From Orthonyx spaldingii (Eukaryota; Chordata; Aves; Passeriformes; Orthonychidae): DNA of 64,000 bases. Of the stretch, positions 63,101 to 64,000 are shown one piece after another (the stretch's first letter is position 1; every line of letters starts with the position of its first letter). The stretch spans positions 5,111-69,110 of the forward strand of contig VZTJ01004398.1 in the NCBI GenBank assembly GCA_013397795.1, in the 5' to 3' direction. The translations under genes and the position numbers were made by a program. The notes under the pieces were generated by a model, which made no database searches, was not told where the DNA came from, and saw nothing but the letters and a program-made list of their open reading frames with translations.

Positions 63101-63879
63101 CACAGTACAAAGTCTGAACAAAGGATACAAAACCTTAAATACCGAGAGCCTACAATCTAGGTGTCAGACAAGAAACCACAGGCTGGGCACAGTCAGGCTG
63201 AAAAGGAAACTATGAGATGATATCTGTGAGCCTGAGAACACTGCTGCAGTGCACCGAGAGCTGGCAAATCGTTAACGGGAAAGCAGGAAAGGTGAGGTTT
63301 AAGGTGCTAGAAGAAAGGTGCTACTCAGTCTTACACTATTTTATAGGGAATTTGGTGCATGACCCAGGAACACAGCCATTACGTAATACCACTTAAGATT
63401 TGATGTGTGCATTCCACATGCACATGCGCTCCTTGCAAGGAGTAACAGGAGTAATTTTAGGATATGCACAAATGTATCTGACTGACCTTTACGTACTGCT
63501 GAGAGAAGTCATATAAAGAGGTGGAAGAAAAGCCCATCAAACCCCTGATCTCAATGGTACAGCTATATTGACAGAAGAGGGACCTGGTTTCCTCGTTCCT
63601 TGCCAATTACCGAGAGATCCAGCATGCCATTCTTGTGGACAAAGTTGTTGGTTCCATCAATATGATCCGTATCCTCTAAGCAACTGTAATTGATGCAGGA
63701 GTCTGTCAGGCTCCGTGGAAGGTTGGCACATGCAAGCGGCTCATGGGGCATCTCAGGAATGGGCACCTGGTTGCAAAGCTTCCTCATGTGCTCGCTGAAG
63801 AAATCAGCGTACCCCACATTGAACGAGGCCAGGGTAGTGTTGAAGGTTGCCACAGTAATGGTGGAGATCTGTGACCGCA
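60..63879 (-). CDS. UNC80: UNC80, interior part of the gene (38 exons)
   Basis: Seen: 38 minus-strand blocks, each bounded by AG acceptor and GT donor, join into one reading frame of about 1,948 codons without a stop. The order and sequence match vertebrate UNC80 throughout, with signatures such as SRSHQRAEHIL, FCMEPVTD and HPHCYLHHSRSC. Known of the family: UNC80 is a cytoplasmic scaffold of the NALCN channel complex. It bridges UNC79 and NALCN, forms a helical-repeat superhelix with UNC79, links the channel to Src-family kinases and G-protein-coupled receptor input, and its loss in humans causes infantile hypotonia with psychomotor retardation (IHPRF2). Inferred: about the middle 60 percent of a protein near 3,260 residues is present. 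The N-terminal exons with promoter, and the C-terminal exons with 3' UTR, are outside. No membrane segment or signal peptide is seen, as expected for a cytosolic subunit. Confidence 0.97.
363..533 (-). CDS. UNC80: UNC80 exon 37 of window
   Basis: This exon has 171 bases, residues 1861-1918, split at both ends. It reads LQMLMVLEALVPCYLQKLK, then QTSQVETGTAAREEIASMG, and ends SVEVLT. The middle (GTAAREEIASMGA) differs from mammals at a few places, which fits a surface loop between helices. The acceptor is TTCCAG and the donor GTAACA. Confidence 0.93.
534..1222 (-). other. intron between exons 36 and 37
   Basis: Unique-looking sequence. An open frame of 132 codons on the plus strand overlaps it and exon 36, but it has no family resemblance. 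No repeat recognised. Confidence 0.8.
1223..1319 (-). CDS. UNC80: UNC80 exon 36 of window
   Basis: This exon has 97 bases, residues 1829-1861, split at both ends. It was found by searching the gap for the expected family sequence. It reads DFCYGNEDLTFSIIEAIKL and ends YAPESFR. The acceptor is CTCAG and the donor GTGATA. Without splicing, the frame runs into a stop (TGA) just inside the intron. Confidence 0.93.
1320..2990 (-). other. intron between exons 35 and 36
   Basis: AT-rich unique sequence. It contains a perfect 16-base palindrome (AAAGCTTTAAAGCTTT, about 2286-2301). Nothing else recognised. Confidence 0.75.
2991..3126 (-). CDS. UNC80: UNC80 exon 35 of window
   Basis: This exon has 136 bases, residues 1784-1828 plus one base. 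It reads DANNGTSKGVSAQCLFDLL and ends KTEKPLKSL. The acceptor is AACAG and the donor GTAATA. Confidence 0.95.
3127..3787 (-). other. intron between exons 34 and 35
   Basis: Unique sequence with a 16-base tandem duplication near the exon 34 side (listed separately). Confidence 0.8.
3605..3636. repeat. 16-base tandem duplication
   Basis: Two exact copies of CCTGCTATCTCAGCAC, followed by a partial third copy (CCTGCTCCCTCA). A small replication-slippage repeat. Confidence 0.9.
3788..3922 (-). CDS. UNC80: UNC80 exon 34 of window
   Basis: This exon has 135 bases, 45 codons (residues 1739-1783). It reads VYSDYESNPQLRQAIEFAC, then FYILHRKPFILQLFASVAP, and ends LLEFP. The acceptor is CTCAG and the donor GTGAGT. 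The GC content is visibly higher than in the surrounding introns. Confidence 0.96.
5876..6576 (+). mobile_element. candidate solo LTR with 5-base flanking duplication
   Basis: The block 5881-6571 begins TGTGGC and ends AACA. It is flanked on both sides by GCAGT (5876-5880 and 6572-6576). On the plus strand it has a GC-rich first part, a TATA-like AGTATAAAAG near 6089, and overlapping AATAAA signals near 6407. These are the parts expected of a U3-R-U5 long terminal repeat of an endogenous retrovirus, and no coding remnant is attached. The five-base match could be chance (a few percent), and the distance between TATA and polyadenylation signal is long, so this is only a candidate. Confidence 0.45.
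6942..7150 (-). mobile_element. CR1 retroposon fragment
   Basis: On the plus strand it reads ATCATGGAATCACAGGATGG, then TTGGGTTGGAAGGGACCTTAAA, the reverse complement of the avian CR1 3' end. It continues through the usual CCATGGGCAGGAACACC and the TTCTTCCTAA segment. It is a 3'-end, 5'-truncated copy without coding capacity, inserted antisense-read, so the element lies on the same strand as UNC80. Confidence 0.9.
7207..7475 (-). CDS. UNC80: UNC80 exon 33 of window
   Basis: This exon has 269 bases, residues 1649-1738. It reads AGKELFGLDTLQKSLWIKL, then MFLGMPSEFPWGDEIMLFL, and ends WVLPSMLQ. The acceptor is CTGCAG and the donor GTGAGC. A CR1 fragment ends about 55 bases from the donor. Confidence 0.96.
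7476..8327 (-). other. intron between exons 32 and 33
   Basis: Contains a 96-codon minus-strand open frame (7624-7914), rich in Ser. It has no family match and does not join the UNC80 frame, so it is treated as chance. No repeat recognised. Confidence 0.75.
8328..8508 (-). CDS. UNC80: UNC80 exon 32 of window
   Basis: This exon has 181 bases, residues 1589-1648 plus one base. It reads VFTRKLEEVGRVLFLISLT, then HVSMLQEDLLRLPSFPR, and ends LFSDPQ. The acceptor is TGCCAG and the donor GTATGA. Confidence 0.96.
8509..10772 (-). other. intron between exons 31 and 32
   Basis: Unique AT-rich sequence. I recognised no repeat or gene in these 2.3 kb. Confidence 0.7.
10773..10874 (-). CDS. UNC80: UNC80 exon 31 of window
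   Basis: This exon has 102 bases, 34 codons (residues 1555-1588). It reads TYVRDIYPFRRSVSPQLNL and ends GQELIQKQ. FRRSVS is a further basophilic kinase motif. The acceptor is TGGCAG and the donor GTATCT. It was found by frame continuation. Confidence 0.94.
10875..11266 (-). other. intron between exons 30 and 31
   Basis: Short intron, nothing recognised. Confidence 0.8.
11267..11356 (-). CDS. UNC80: UNC80 exon 30 of window
   Basis: This exon has 90 bases, 30 codons (residues 1525-1554). It reads ECLEFFNIPETQSSHYFLM and ends WNLIHYNK. The acceptor is TTTCAG and the donor GTAAGG. It is found only by following the frame from exon 29. Confidence 0.94.
11357..12240 (-). other. intron between exons 29 and 30
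   Basis: A 149-codon plus-strand open frame overlaps this intron and runs antisense into exon 29. No family resemblance; treated as chance. Confidence 0.75.
12241..12335 (-). CDS. UNC80: UNC80 exon 29 of window
   Basis: This exon has 95 bases, residues 1493-1524. It was found by frame continuation. It reads GTKTLVVHGQNECDIPTQ and ends QFEALLK. The acceptor is CTCTAG and the donor GTAGGA. It is highly conserved. Confidence 0.94.
12336..12957 (-). other. intron between exons 28 and 29
   Basis: Unique sequence, nothing recognised. Confidence 0.8.
12958..13141 (-). CDS. UNC80: UNC80 exon 28 of window
   Basis: This exon has 184 bases, residues 1432-1492 plus one base. It reads VGLIMYFVRTPCEWGMDAI, then FLWEVVGYVEGLFFKDLKQ, and ends TASMP. 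The acceptor is CTGCAG and the donor GTATAA. The hydrophobic stretches belong to packed helices rather than membrane spans, judging from their interruptions and family knowledge. Confidence 0.96.
13142..13882 (-). other. intron between exons 27 and 28
   Basis: Unique sequence, nothing recognised. Confidence 0.8.
13883..13969 (-). CDS. UNC80: UNC80 exon 27 of window
   Basis: This exon has 87 bases, 29 codons (residues 1403-1431), the smallest exon found. It reads DELMYMLRKLLLNIGDFPA and ends ILFNYL. The acceptor is TTCCAG and the donor GTGAGT. Two amphipathic helices are likely. Confidence 0.95.
13970..15534 (-). other. intron between exons 26 and 27
   Basis: Holds one plus-strand CR1 3' end (about 14753-14905). 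Otherwise unique. Confidence 0.8.
14753..14905 (+). mobile_element. CR1 retroposon 3' end
   Basis: Reads GATGCCCCATCCCTGGAAAT, then GGTTTGAGCAACCTGGT, GGGGGTTGGAACTA and AAGGTCCCTTCCAGCCC in the usual CR1 3'-end order. It is about 150 bases, 5'-truncated, and the terminal ATTCTATGA-type repeat is decayed to AATTCAATGA. Opposite strand to UNC80. Confidence 0.9.
15535..15635 (-). CDS. UNC80: UNC80 exon 26 of window
   Basis: This exon has 101 bases, residues 1369-1402. It reads VSAVAQQVLWNCLIEDPST and ends KLTISNRQ. The acceptor is TTACAG after a T-rich tract, and the donor is GTACAT. It is identical or nearly so to mammals. Confidence 0.95.
15636..16962 (-). other. intron between exons 25 and 26
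   Basis: Holds a strongly diverged CR1-like segment (about 16437-16800). Otherwise unique. Confidence 0.75.
16437..16800 (-). mobile_element. old, diverged CR1-like fragment
   Basis: Weak similarity to the reverse complement of CR1: TAGAGCTCTGGAGATCTTCT, TCCAAGCCCATCTTGGAGCAGG, then CTTGTATTCCC. The order fits a CR1 body fragment, but divergence is high and the borders are uncertain. Confidence 0.45.
16963..17106 (-). CDS. UNC80: UNC80 exon 25 of window
   Basis: This exon has 144 bases, residues 1321-1369 with symmetric phases. It was found by continuing the frame. It reads DEEHTTEHTPNHHVP, then QAVFPACICAAVLPIVHLM, and ends DGEVREDGVA. It passes from the disordered segment back into the helical core. 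The acceptor is CTCCAG and the donor GTATTG. Confidence 0.93.
17107..17909 (-). other. intron between exons 24 and 25
   Basis: The half nearest exon 24 is GC-richer than other introns and carries the LTR-like block listed separately. The remainder is unique. Confidence 0.8.
17506..17828 (+). mobile_element. candidate compact solo LTR
   Basis: On the plus strand, in retroviral LTR order: CCTATTGGC (reverse CCAAT) near 17540, TATA-like GCATAAAAGA at 17581, a GC-rich leader, AATAAA at 17680-17685, and a downstream GC-rich segment. The base composition is unlike the flanking intron. A possible border TGGCTC...ACACA is flanked by AAAG on both sides (17502-17505, 17829-17832), which is too short to be decisive. 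About 320 bases, the size of compact avian LTRs. It lies antisense to UNC80. Confidence 0.5.
17910..18041 (-). CDS. UNC80: UNC80 exon 24 of window, basic/Ser segment
   Basis: This exon has 132 bases, residues 1277-1321, with symmetric split phases. It reads VEEVANLASRRLSVSPSC, then HRNYSFRRGSVWSVRSAVS. RRLS and RRGS are classical basophilic (PKA-type) kinase motifs. The acceptor is GTCAG and the donor GTGTGT. A block resembling a retroviral promoter on the opposite strand lies within about 80 bases of this donor. Confidence 0.95.
18042..19036 (-). other. intron between exons 23 and 24
   Basis: Unique sequence, nothing recognised. Confidence 0.8.
19037..19223 (-). CDS. UNC80: UNC80 exon 23 of window
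   Basis: This exon has 187 bases, residues 1215-1276 plus one base. It reads KSFSARAVSRSHQRAEHIL, a charged helix (NLQQEEEKKRLGREA), then ITAIPITQEACYEPSC and an acidic end. The acceptor is CAACAG and the donor GTGTGC. The helix is predicted to be long and exposed. Confidence 0.95.
19224..19751 (-). other. intron between exons 22 and 23
   Basis: Unique sequence, nothing recognised. Confidence 0.8.
19752..19883 (-). CDS. UNC80: UNC80 exon 22 of window, Pro-rich
   Basis: This exon has 132 bases, 44 whole codons (residues 1171-1214). It is a Pro-rich extended segment: IPPPSINFTLPSPVLG, then MFDPPWVPQCSGSVQDP, ending NEDQS. The acceptor is TTTAG and the donor GTAAGG. It is conserved with mammals despite low helical potential, which suggests an ordered linker that packs on the superhelix or binds a partner. 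Confidence 0.93.
19884..20251 (-). other. intron between exons 21 and 22
   Basis: Short, pyrimidine-rich on the plus strand. Nothing recognised. Confidence 0.8.
20252..20433 (-). CDS. UNC80: UNC80 exon 21 of window
   Basis: This exon has 182 bases, residues 1110-1170. It reads AAMFLLCAVKVPEAVSDML, then PETVQRLNAILKFHTLWRF, and ends QQIFK. The acceptor is CTGCAG and the donor GTAGAT. It is close to invariant in vertebrates and forms part of the helical core. Confidence 0.96.
20921..20965 (-). mobile_element. CR1 3'-end remnant
   Basis: Reads GATCATAGAATCATTAAGG, then GGCCCTTTAAGGTC, the reverse complement of the extreme 3' end of CR1. Only about 45 bases are left. Confidence 0.75.
21781..21835. 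repeat. AT-rich low-complexity tract
   Basis: Almost pure A/T with repeated TTTAAATAAT-like units. Confidence 0.85.
22908..23046 (-). CDS. UNC80: UNC80 exon 20 of window
   Basis: This exon has 139 bases, residues 1064-1109 plus one base. It reads VMSLSPAPLSLLIKAAPIL, then EMYGDIQPAAWELLISVDE, and ends HMAGAA. The acceptor is TTGCAG and the donor GTAAGA. It is helical and strongly conserved. Confidence 0.96.
23434..23461 (+). repeat. (TTG)n/(TTTG)n microsatellite
   Basis: T run followed by GTTGTTGTTG and TTTG units on the plus strand. Confidence 0.9.
23549..23629. repeat. 41-base tandem duplication
   Basis: Two adjacent copies (23549-23589 and 23590-23629) starting GACCATGTTTCTTTAAGAC and ending CAGATGGGGAAAA. 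They differ by one deleted base and about two substitutions in the middle. A fairly recent local duplication. Confidence 0.92.
23770..23877 (-). CDS. UNC80: UNC80 exon 19 of window
   Basis: This exon has 108 bases, 36 whole codons (residues 1028-1063). It was found by following the frame, because no long open frame marks it. It reads CSDKSCLRTPSLKKRV, then IDINLEGKKDSGMLKYIRH. The acceptor is TTCCAG. The donor GTACCG is weaker than most here. It is frame-neutral, so skipping is possible. Two residues differ from what I recall of mammals (IDI where SDA is expected), which removes a serine after KKRV. Confidence 0.92.
23878..25949 (-). other. intron between exons 18 and 19
   Basis: About a quarter of it is a CR1 copy (24256-24785). 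The rest is unique. Confidence 0.85.
24256..24785 (-). mobile_element. CR1 retroposon fragment, about 530 bases
   Basis: On the plus strand: CACAGAATCATGGAGTCATT, then AAGACCTCTAAGACCATC, AAGTCCAACC, GGGATGGTGACTCCACTGCC, GGGCAGCCTGTGCCAGAGC, TTTTTCCTAA, and CCCCAGGCTGAGCCCCCC. This is the complete order of the last part of avian CR1 in reverse complement. The 166-codon plus-strand open frame across it is antisense to the element and not a gene. Confidence 0.93.
25950..26147 (-). CDS. UNC80: UNC80 exon 18 of window, Cys/His-rich block
   Basis: This exon has 198 bases, 66 whole codons (residues 962-1027). It reads VMILLCNQQSFICTHIDYC, then HPHCYLHHSRSCARLVRA, and ends GKKQKE. The cluster of Cys and His (C..C..H..C.H.HC..HH...C) is strictly conserved with mammals and could bind a metal or sit in a tight turn; that is inference. 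The acceptor is TTCCAG and the donor GTGAGT. Confidence 0.96.
26148..28857 (-). other. intron between exons 17 and 18
   Basis: Unique sequence apart from a short CA run near 28170. A 142-codon plus-strand open frame at 28052-28480 is unsupported. Confidence 0.75.
28858..28958 (-). CDS. UNC80: UNC80 exon 17 of window
   Basis: This exon has 101 bases, residues 928-961. It reads EGSPWSASEPSIEPEVLS, then MEENYHRNMSWLH. The acceptor is TTGAAG and the donor GTAAGT. The start is disordered, and the HRNMSWLH end leads directly into the Cys/His-rich exon 18. Confidence 0.93.
30056..30104. repeat. (TA)n/(CA)n compound microsatellite
   Basis: Runs of TATATA interrupted by GTGTT, followed by ACACACACACA and ATAT. 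Confidence 0.95.
30173..30216. repeat. imperfect inverted repeat
   Basis: TTTAGGGG pairs with CCCCTAAA, and inside it TGTGTATG pairs with CATACACA, with small internal loops and a two-base tip. On transcription it would fold into a short hairpin. Confidence 0.85.
30495..30698 (-). CDS. UNC80: UNC80 exon 16 of window, basic cassette exon
   Basis: This exon has 204 bases, residues 860-928 with matching split phases at both ends, so inclusion or skipping keeps the frame. It reads VPSRKIRIGGSRLLQIKGT, a Lys/Arg/Ser stretch (RVKKGGSLSSIRRAGSLK), then acidic QDSESENEELQLSHSRD. The acceptor is ATACAG and the donor GTAACT. Known: UNC80 isoforms with and without a segment at this place exist in mammals. 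I infer that this is an alternative cassette in birds too, and I cannot see usage from DNA. Confidence 0.93.
30699..34197 (-). other. intron between exons 15 and 16
   Basis: A 3.5 kb intron of unique AT-rich sequence. I recognised no repeat or gene. Confidence 0.7.
34198..34363 (-). CDS. UNC80: UNC80 exon 15 of window
   Basis: This exon has 166 bases, residues 805-859 plus one base. It reads DLESCRLRLDPEMDRHRYE, then KISFAGVLDENEDSKDSL, and ends LEEKK. The donor GTTTGT leaves one G. That G can be completed either by exon 16 (giving Val) or by exon 17 (giving Glu), so both splice forms read on. Confidence 0.95.
34364..36496 (-). other. intron between exons 14 and 15
   Basis: Holds a diverged CR1 fragment (34634-34745). 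The part nearest exon 14 is pyrimidine-rich on the plus strand. Otherwise unique. Confidence 0.75.
34634..34745 (-). mobile_element. CR1 retroposon fragment
   Basis: On the plus strand: GAGGATTGGAAGGCACCTCTGG, AGATCATCTAGACCAATCCC, GCAGGGTAACTCAGAGCAGG, CCAGGTGGGCTTGGAATGTC. This matches the CR1 subfamily with the CCTCTGGAGATCATCTAG motif, reverse complement. Confidence 0.85.
36497..36630 (-). CDS. UNC80: UNC80 exon 14 of window
   Basis: This exon has 134 bases, residues 760-804. It reads STVNPTKCCCPFALKMAAC, then LLLEITTFLRETFPYMPRP, and ends EPLV. The acceptor is CCTAG and the donor GTAAGT. The Cys-rich start (three in a row here) is one Cys richer than I recall for mammals. Confidence 0.95.
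36837..36885. repeat. AT-rich low-complexity tract
   Basis: TATTATATCATATTACATTA-type repetition. Confidence 0.85.
37612..37617 (-). promoter_or_regulatory. polyadenylation signal of the solo LTR
   Basis: AATAAA on the minus strand followed by a G/T-rich stretch (GGGGGTTTTTTTC). It points in the transcription direction of UNC80. Confidence 0.7.
37701..37709 (-). promoter_or_regulatory. TATA box of the solo LTR
   Basis: CTATAAAAT on the minus strand, about 90 bases upstream of the AATAAA, in the usual LTR order. Confidence 0.65.
39781..39916 (-). CDS. UNC80: UNC80 exon 13 of window, acidic segment
   Basis: This exon has 136 bases, residues 715-759 plus one base. It reads AIGVRLNELCHAESESPAN, then LIYDEETKRRLRKEDEEED, and ends FLDD. 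The switch from basic to strongly acidic sequence suggests an exposed charged loop. The donor GTAAGG splits a Ser codon. Confidence 0.95.
39917..43856 (-). other. intron between exons 12 and 13
   Basis: A 3.9 kb intron, mostly unique, with a sequence gap inside a G run (about 43056-43091). No transposon recognised with confidence. Confidence 0.75.
43056..43091. other. assembly gap inside a poly-G run
   Basis: Seven G, 13 N (43063-43075), then ten G and GGGGGGG after one CT. The gap is a homopolymer the assembly could not close. The 99-codon minus-strand open frame across it, with a run of X, is an artefact. Confidence 0.97.
43857..44069 (-). CDS. UNC80: UNC80 exon 12 of window
   Basis: This exon has 213 bases, 71 whole codons (residues 644-714). 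It reads EAPVVARAALFLECARFVH, then the basic segment KKGLSRGRSPIVGNKRNQK, and ends LFYQWGD. The acceptor is TTTCAG and the donor GTAAGT. Cys, Trp and basic residues all match the mammalian protein. Confidence 0.96.
44070..48061 (-). other. intron between exons 11 and 12
   Basis: A 4.0 kb intron of unique sequence. No repeat or gene recognised. Confidence 0.7.
48062..48234 (-). CDS. UNC80: UNC80 exon 11 of window
   Basis: This exon has 173 bases, residues 586-643. It reads CHSFDDHLTSNQEGGKSKN and then the conserved FQFLLNCCEPGTIPDAS, ending ALDL. The acceptor is TTTAG and the donor GTAAGT. The helical core resumes here after the disordered region of exons 6-10. Confidence 0.96.
50153..50319. 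repeat. AT/CA-rich simple-sequence region
   Basis: Repeated TATATGTATATATG, GTATATATATGTATG and CACACATACAGATACACAC segments. Degenerate microsatellite. Confidence 0.85.
51190..51390 (+). mobile_element. possible compact LTR fragment
   Basis: CACAGTATAAAAGCC (51271) is repeated as CACAGTATAAAAAGCC (51298), followed by GGGAATAAAGG (AATAAA near 51325). A TATA box about 20 bases before AATAAA is the arrangement of short avian retroviral LTRs, and a GATTGGT (reverse CCAAT-like) lies further upstream. I found no convincing TG...CA borders or target duplication, so this is tentative. Confidence 0.35.
52764..52863 (-). CDS. UNC80: UNC80 exon 10 of window
   Basis: This exon has 100 bases, residues 553-585 plus one base. 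It reads VKFTSAVKLSEGG, a Gly/Gln-rich patch that differs from mammals (GQGGGLDNG), then RDEEENFFKRLG. The acceptor is GCACAG and the donor GTAAAT. The next exon is 4.5 kb away, across the largest intron of the window. Confidence 0.94.
52864..53360 (-). other. intron between exons 9 and 10
   Basis: Short unique intron, nothing recognised. Confidence 0.8.
53361..53467 (-). CDS. UNC80: UNC80 exon 9 of window
   Basis: This exon has 107 bases, residues 517-552. It reads GNWLKRSSLSGLADGVEDLL and ends FIRQSSK. The acceptor is TAACAG and the donor GTAAAA. The sequence LKRSSLS offers another basophilic kinase-type site. Confidence 0.95.
53468..53994 (-). other. intron between exons 8 and 9
   Basis: Short unique intron, nothing recognised. 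Confidence 0.8.
53995..54203 (-). CDS. UNC80: UNC80 exon 8 of window, Ser/Arg-rich segment
   Basis: This exon has 209 bases, residues 447-517. It reads DEQIQGSNLGRKDFWRKMF, followed by a Ser/Thr-rich acidic stretch (SDTSSQSEQDTSEC) and then a very basic stretch (RSRSRSRRISLRKKL) ending LPIG. The basic part holds RRIS, a basophilic kinase consensus. The donor GTAAAC splits a Gly codon. Confidence 0.95.
54204..55474 (-). other. intron between exons 7 and 8
   Basis: Unique sequence, nothing recognised. Confidence 0.75.
55475..55576 (-). CDS. UNC80: UNC80 exon 7 of window
   Basis: This 102-base exon (residues 413-447, split at both ends in the same phase) is too short and too diverged to stand out as an open frame. 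It was found by continuing the frame from exon 6. It reads SEVGSVIIEKGQ and then PDECRSYVSSRPMQTPE. The acceptor is TATAG and the donor GTAAGT. Its length is a multiple of three and the phases are symmetric, so it could be skipped in frame. It differs from mammals at several places, more than neighbouring helical exons. Confidence 0.9.
55577..56271 (-). other. intron between exons 6 and 7
   Basis: Unique sequence, nothing recognised. Confidence 0.8.
56272..56438 (-). CDS. UNC80: UNC80 exon 6 of window
   Basis: This exon has 167 bases, residues 358-412 plus two bases. It opens GLYCDIRQLVQFIKEAHGN, has a helical block around RRVALSALLDSAEKL, then becomes charged (PGKKTEETDQEPKPSGSK). The donor GTGGGT splits an Arg codon. 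The last third marks the start of a long disordered region that runs to exon 10. Confidence 0.95.
56439..58223 (-). other. intron between exons 5 and 6
   Basis: Holds a 15-base T run (57161-57175). The rest is unique; the GC-richer part around 57490-57900 could be an old repeat I cannot name. Confidence 0.7.
58224..58372 (-). CDS. UNC80: UNC80 exon 5 of window
   Basis: This exon has 149 bases, residues 308-357. It reads NKAGFGNNFTTVDNKS, then VEGIIVSAMFKSLITRCAS, and ends HSPENL. The acceptor is TTACAG and the donor GTAAGC. It is almost identical to mammalian UNC80. Confidence 0.96.
58373..59731 (-). other. intron between exons 4 and 5
   Basis: Unique sequence, nothing recognised. Confidence 0.8.
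59732..59879 (-). CDS. UNC80: UNC80 exon 4 of window
   Basis: This exon has 148 bases, residues 259-307 plus one base of 308. It contains AQNCLTKLYKLDKMQFRQT and then the strongly conserved LLGFCMEPVTD. The donor GTAAGT splits an Asn codon that exon 5 completes. The sequence looks amphipathic and helical, consistent with a HEAT-like repeat. Confidence 0.96.
59880..61740 (-). other. intron between exons 3 and 4
   Basis: Unique sequence. The 167-codon minus-strand open frame at 61342-61845 includes exon 3, but its C-terminal part reads past the donor and is not coding. Confidence 0.75.
61741..61887 (-). CDS. UNC80: UNC80 exon 3 of window
   Basis: This exon has 147 bases, 49 whole codons (residues 210-258). 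It opens DEGPSVSTHRLALTMLIKI and ends HQVFREN. The CGEGHRGLSGD segment is the recognisable family signature. The acceptor is CCTCAG and the donor GTAAGA. Both junctions fall between codons, so skipping this exon would keep the frame, although such conserved helical sequence makes skipping unlikely. Confidence 0.95.
61888..62640 (-). other. intron between exons 2 and 3
   Basis: Unique sequence, nothing recognised. Confidence 0.8.
62641..63000 (-). CDS. UNC80: UNC80 exon 2 of window, glycine-rich linker
   Basis: This 360-base exon (120 codons, window residues 90-209) has two parts. The first half is a conserved helical block (VVLKAVYLVLNHDISSRI, then ECLLQLGVVPCVEK). The second half is a charged, disordered linker rich in Lys/Glu (RRKSENKENE). 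It passes into a long run of Gly with scattered Glu, Arg and Asp, then closes with KNDKNQEK. The donor is GTTTGT. A Gly-rich tract is also present in mammalian UNC80, but its length and exact composition vary, as expected for a coding trinucleotide repeat. It is the longest exon here. Confidence 0.95.
62674..62746 (-). repeat. UNC80: coding trinucleotide repeat (poly-Gly tract)
   Basis: On the plus strand this is a run of CCT, CCA and CTT triplets. On the coding strand it is GGN/GAN codons giving runs of six to seven glycines broken by Glu, Arg and Asp. The run is mixed rather than a pure triplet, which suggests an old, partly degenerated repeat. The plus-strand frame yields a proline-rich open frame that is only a shadow. 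Confidence 0.85.
63001..63610 (-). other. intron between exons 1 and 2
   Basis: Unique sequence, nothing recognised. Confidence 0.8.
63611..63879 (-). CDS. UNC80: UNC80 exon 1 of window
   Basis: This 269-base exon encodes window residues 1-89, preceded by two bases that finish an upstream codon. It reads RSQISTITVATF at the start, carries PEMPHEPLACANLP in the middle and ends LDLS. The acceptor is TTGCAG and the donor is GTAATT. Conservation with mammalian UNC80 is near complete. The segment lies between the N-terminal domain, which is outside the window, and the glycine-rich linker of exon 2. Confidence 0.95.
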
Positions 63880-64000
63880 CTGCAAGGAGGAAAATAGCTA
63901 CCTGTAAATTTCCATCTCTATAGTTATGGAATGGCAGATTGAGGCTGAGCTTGTTTAAAGCCAGCAGCTCTTAAAGCAGCTTGTAATGCCAAAAGAAAGC
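63880..64000 (-). other. end of the preceding intron (partial)
   Basis: Pyrimidine-rich acceptor region on the minus strand ending TTGCAG next to exon 1. The intron continues beyond the window. Confidence 0.85.

Overview
The window is one stretch of vertebrate chromosome, almost certainly from a bird. The evidence is CR1 retroposon fragments of avian type in both orientations, compact introns (most under 2.5 kb, the largest 4.5 kb), and a protein sequence very close to that of other amniotes. Read together, the coding pieces on the minus strand form a single gene, UNC80. UNC80 is the large scaffold subunit of the NALCN sodium leak channel complex (NALCN, UNC79, UNC80, NLF-1/FAM155A) that sets the resting excitability of neurons. 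I see no second protein-coding gene and no tRNA, rRNA, CRISPR or prokaryotic feature.

I could place 38 consecutive internal UNC80 exons, from 63879 down to 60. Every intron has GT at the donor and AG at the acceptor, and every junction keeps the reading frame. Together they give 5,848 coding bases, about 1,948 codons with no stop and no frameshift. Human UNC80 is about 3,260 residues, so this is roughly the middle 60 percent. The first exons with the promoter lie beyond 64000, and the last exons with the 3' UTR lie before position 1. In the entries below exons are numbered 1 to 38 in transcription order. 'Window residue' counts from the first complete codon of exon 1.

The protein alternates between helix-rich, strongly conserved blocks and variable, charged or low-complexity segments. 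The helical blocks are exons 4-6, 11-14, 17-18, 20-21, 26-29 and 32-38, as expected for the HEAT/armadillo-like superhelix that UNC80 forms with UNC79. The variable segments are a glycine-rich tract in exon 2, Ser/Thr/Arg-rich stretches in exons 7-8, a basic 68-codon cassette (exon 16), and exons 22-25 with several basophilic kinase motifs.

The introns hold ordinary avian repeats. These are at least five CR1 fragments, one well-delimited solo LTR of an endogenous retrovirus (37469-38067, flanked by 5-base ACAGC duplications, same strand as UNC80), and two or three weaker LTR candidates. There are also AT-rich and CA/TA microsatellites, two small tandem duplications, and a 13-base N gap inside a G homopolymer. 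Nothing here looks like a new biological system. The points most worth checking are the sense-strand solo LTR with its polyadenylation signal, the LTR-like promoter block beside exon 24, the frame-neutral cassette exon and the coding glycine repeat.
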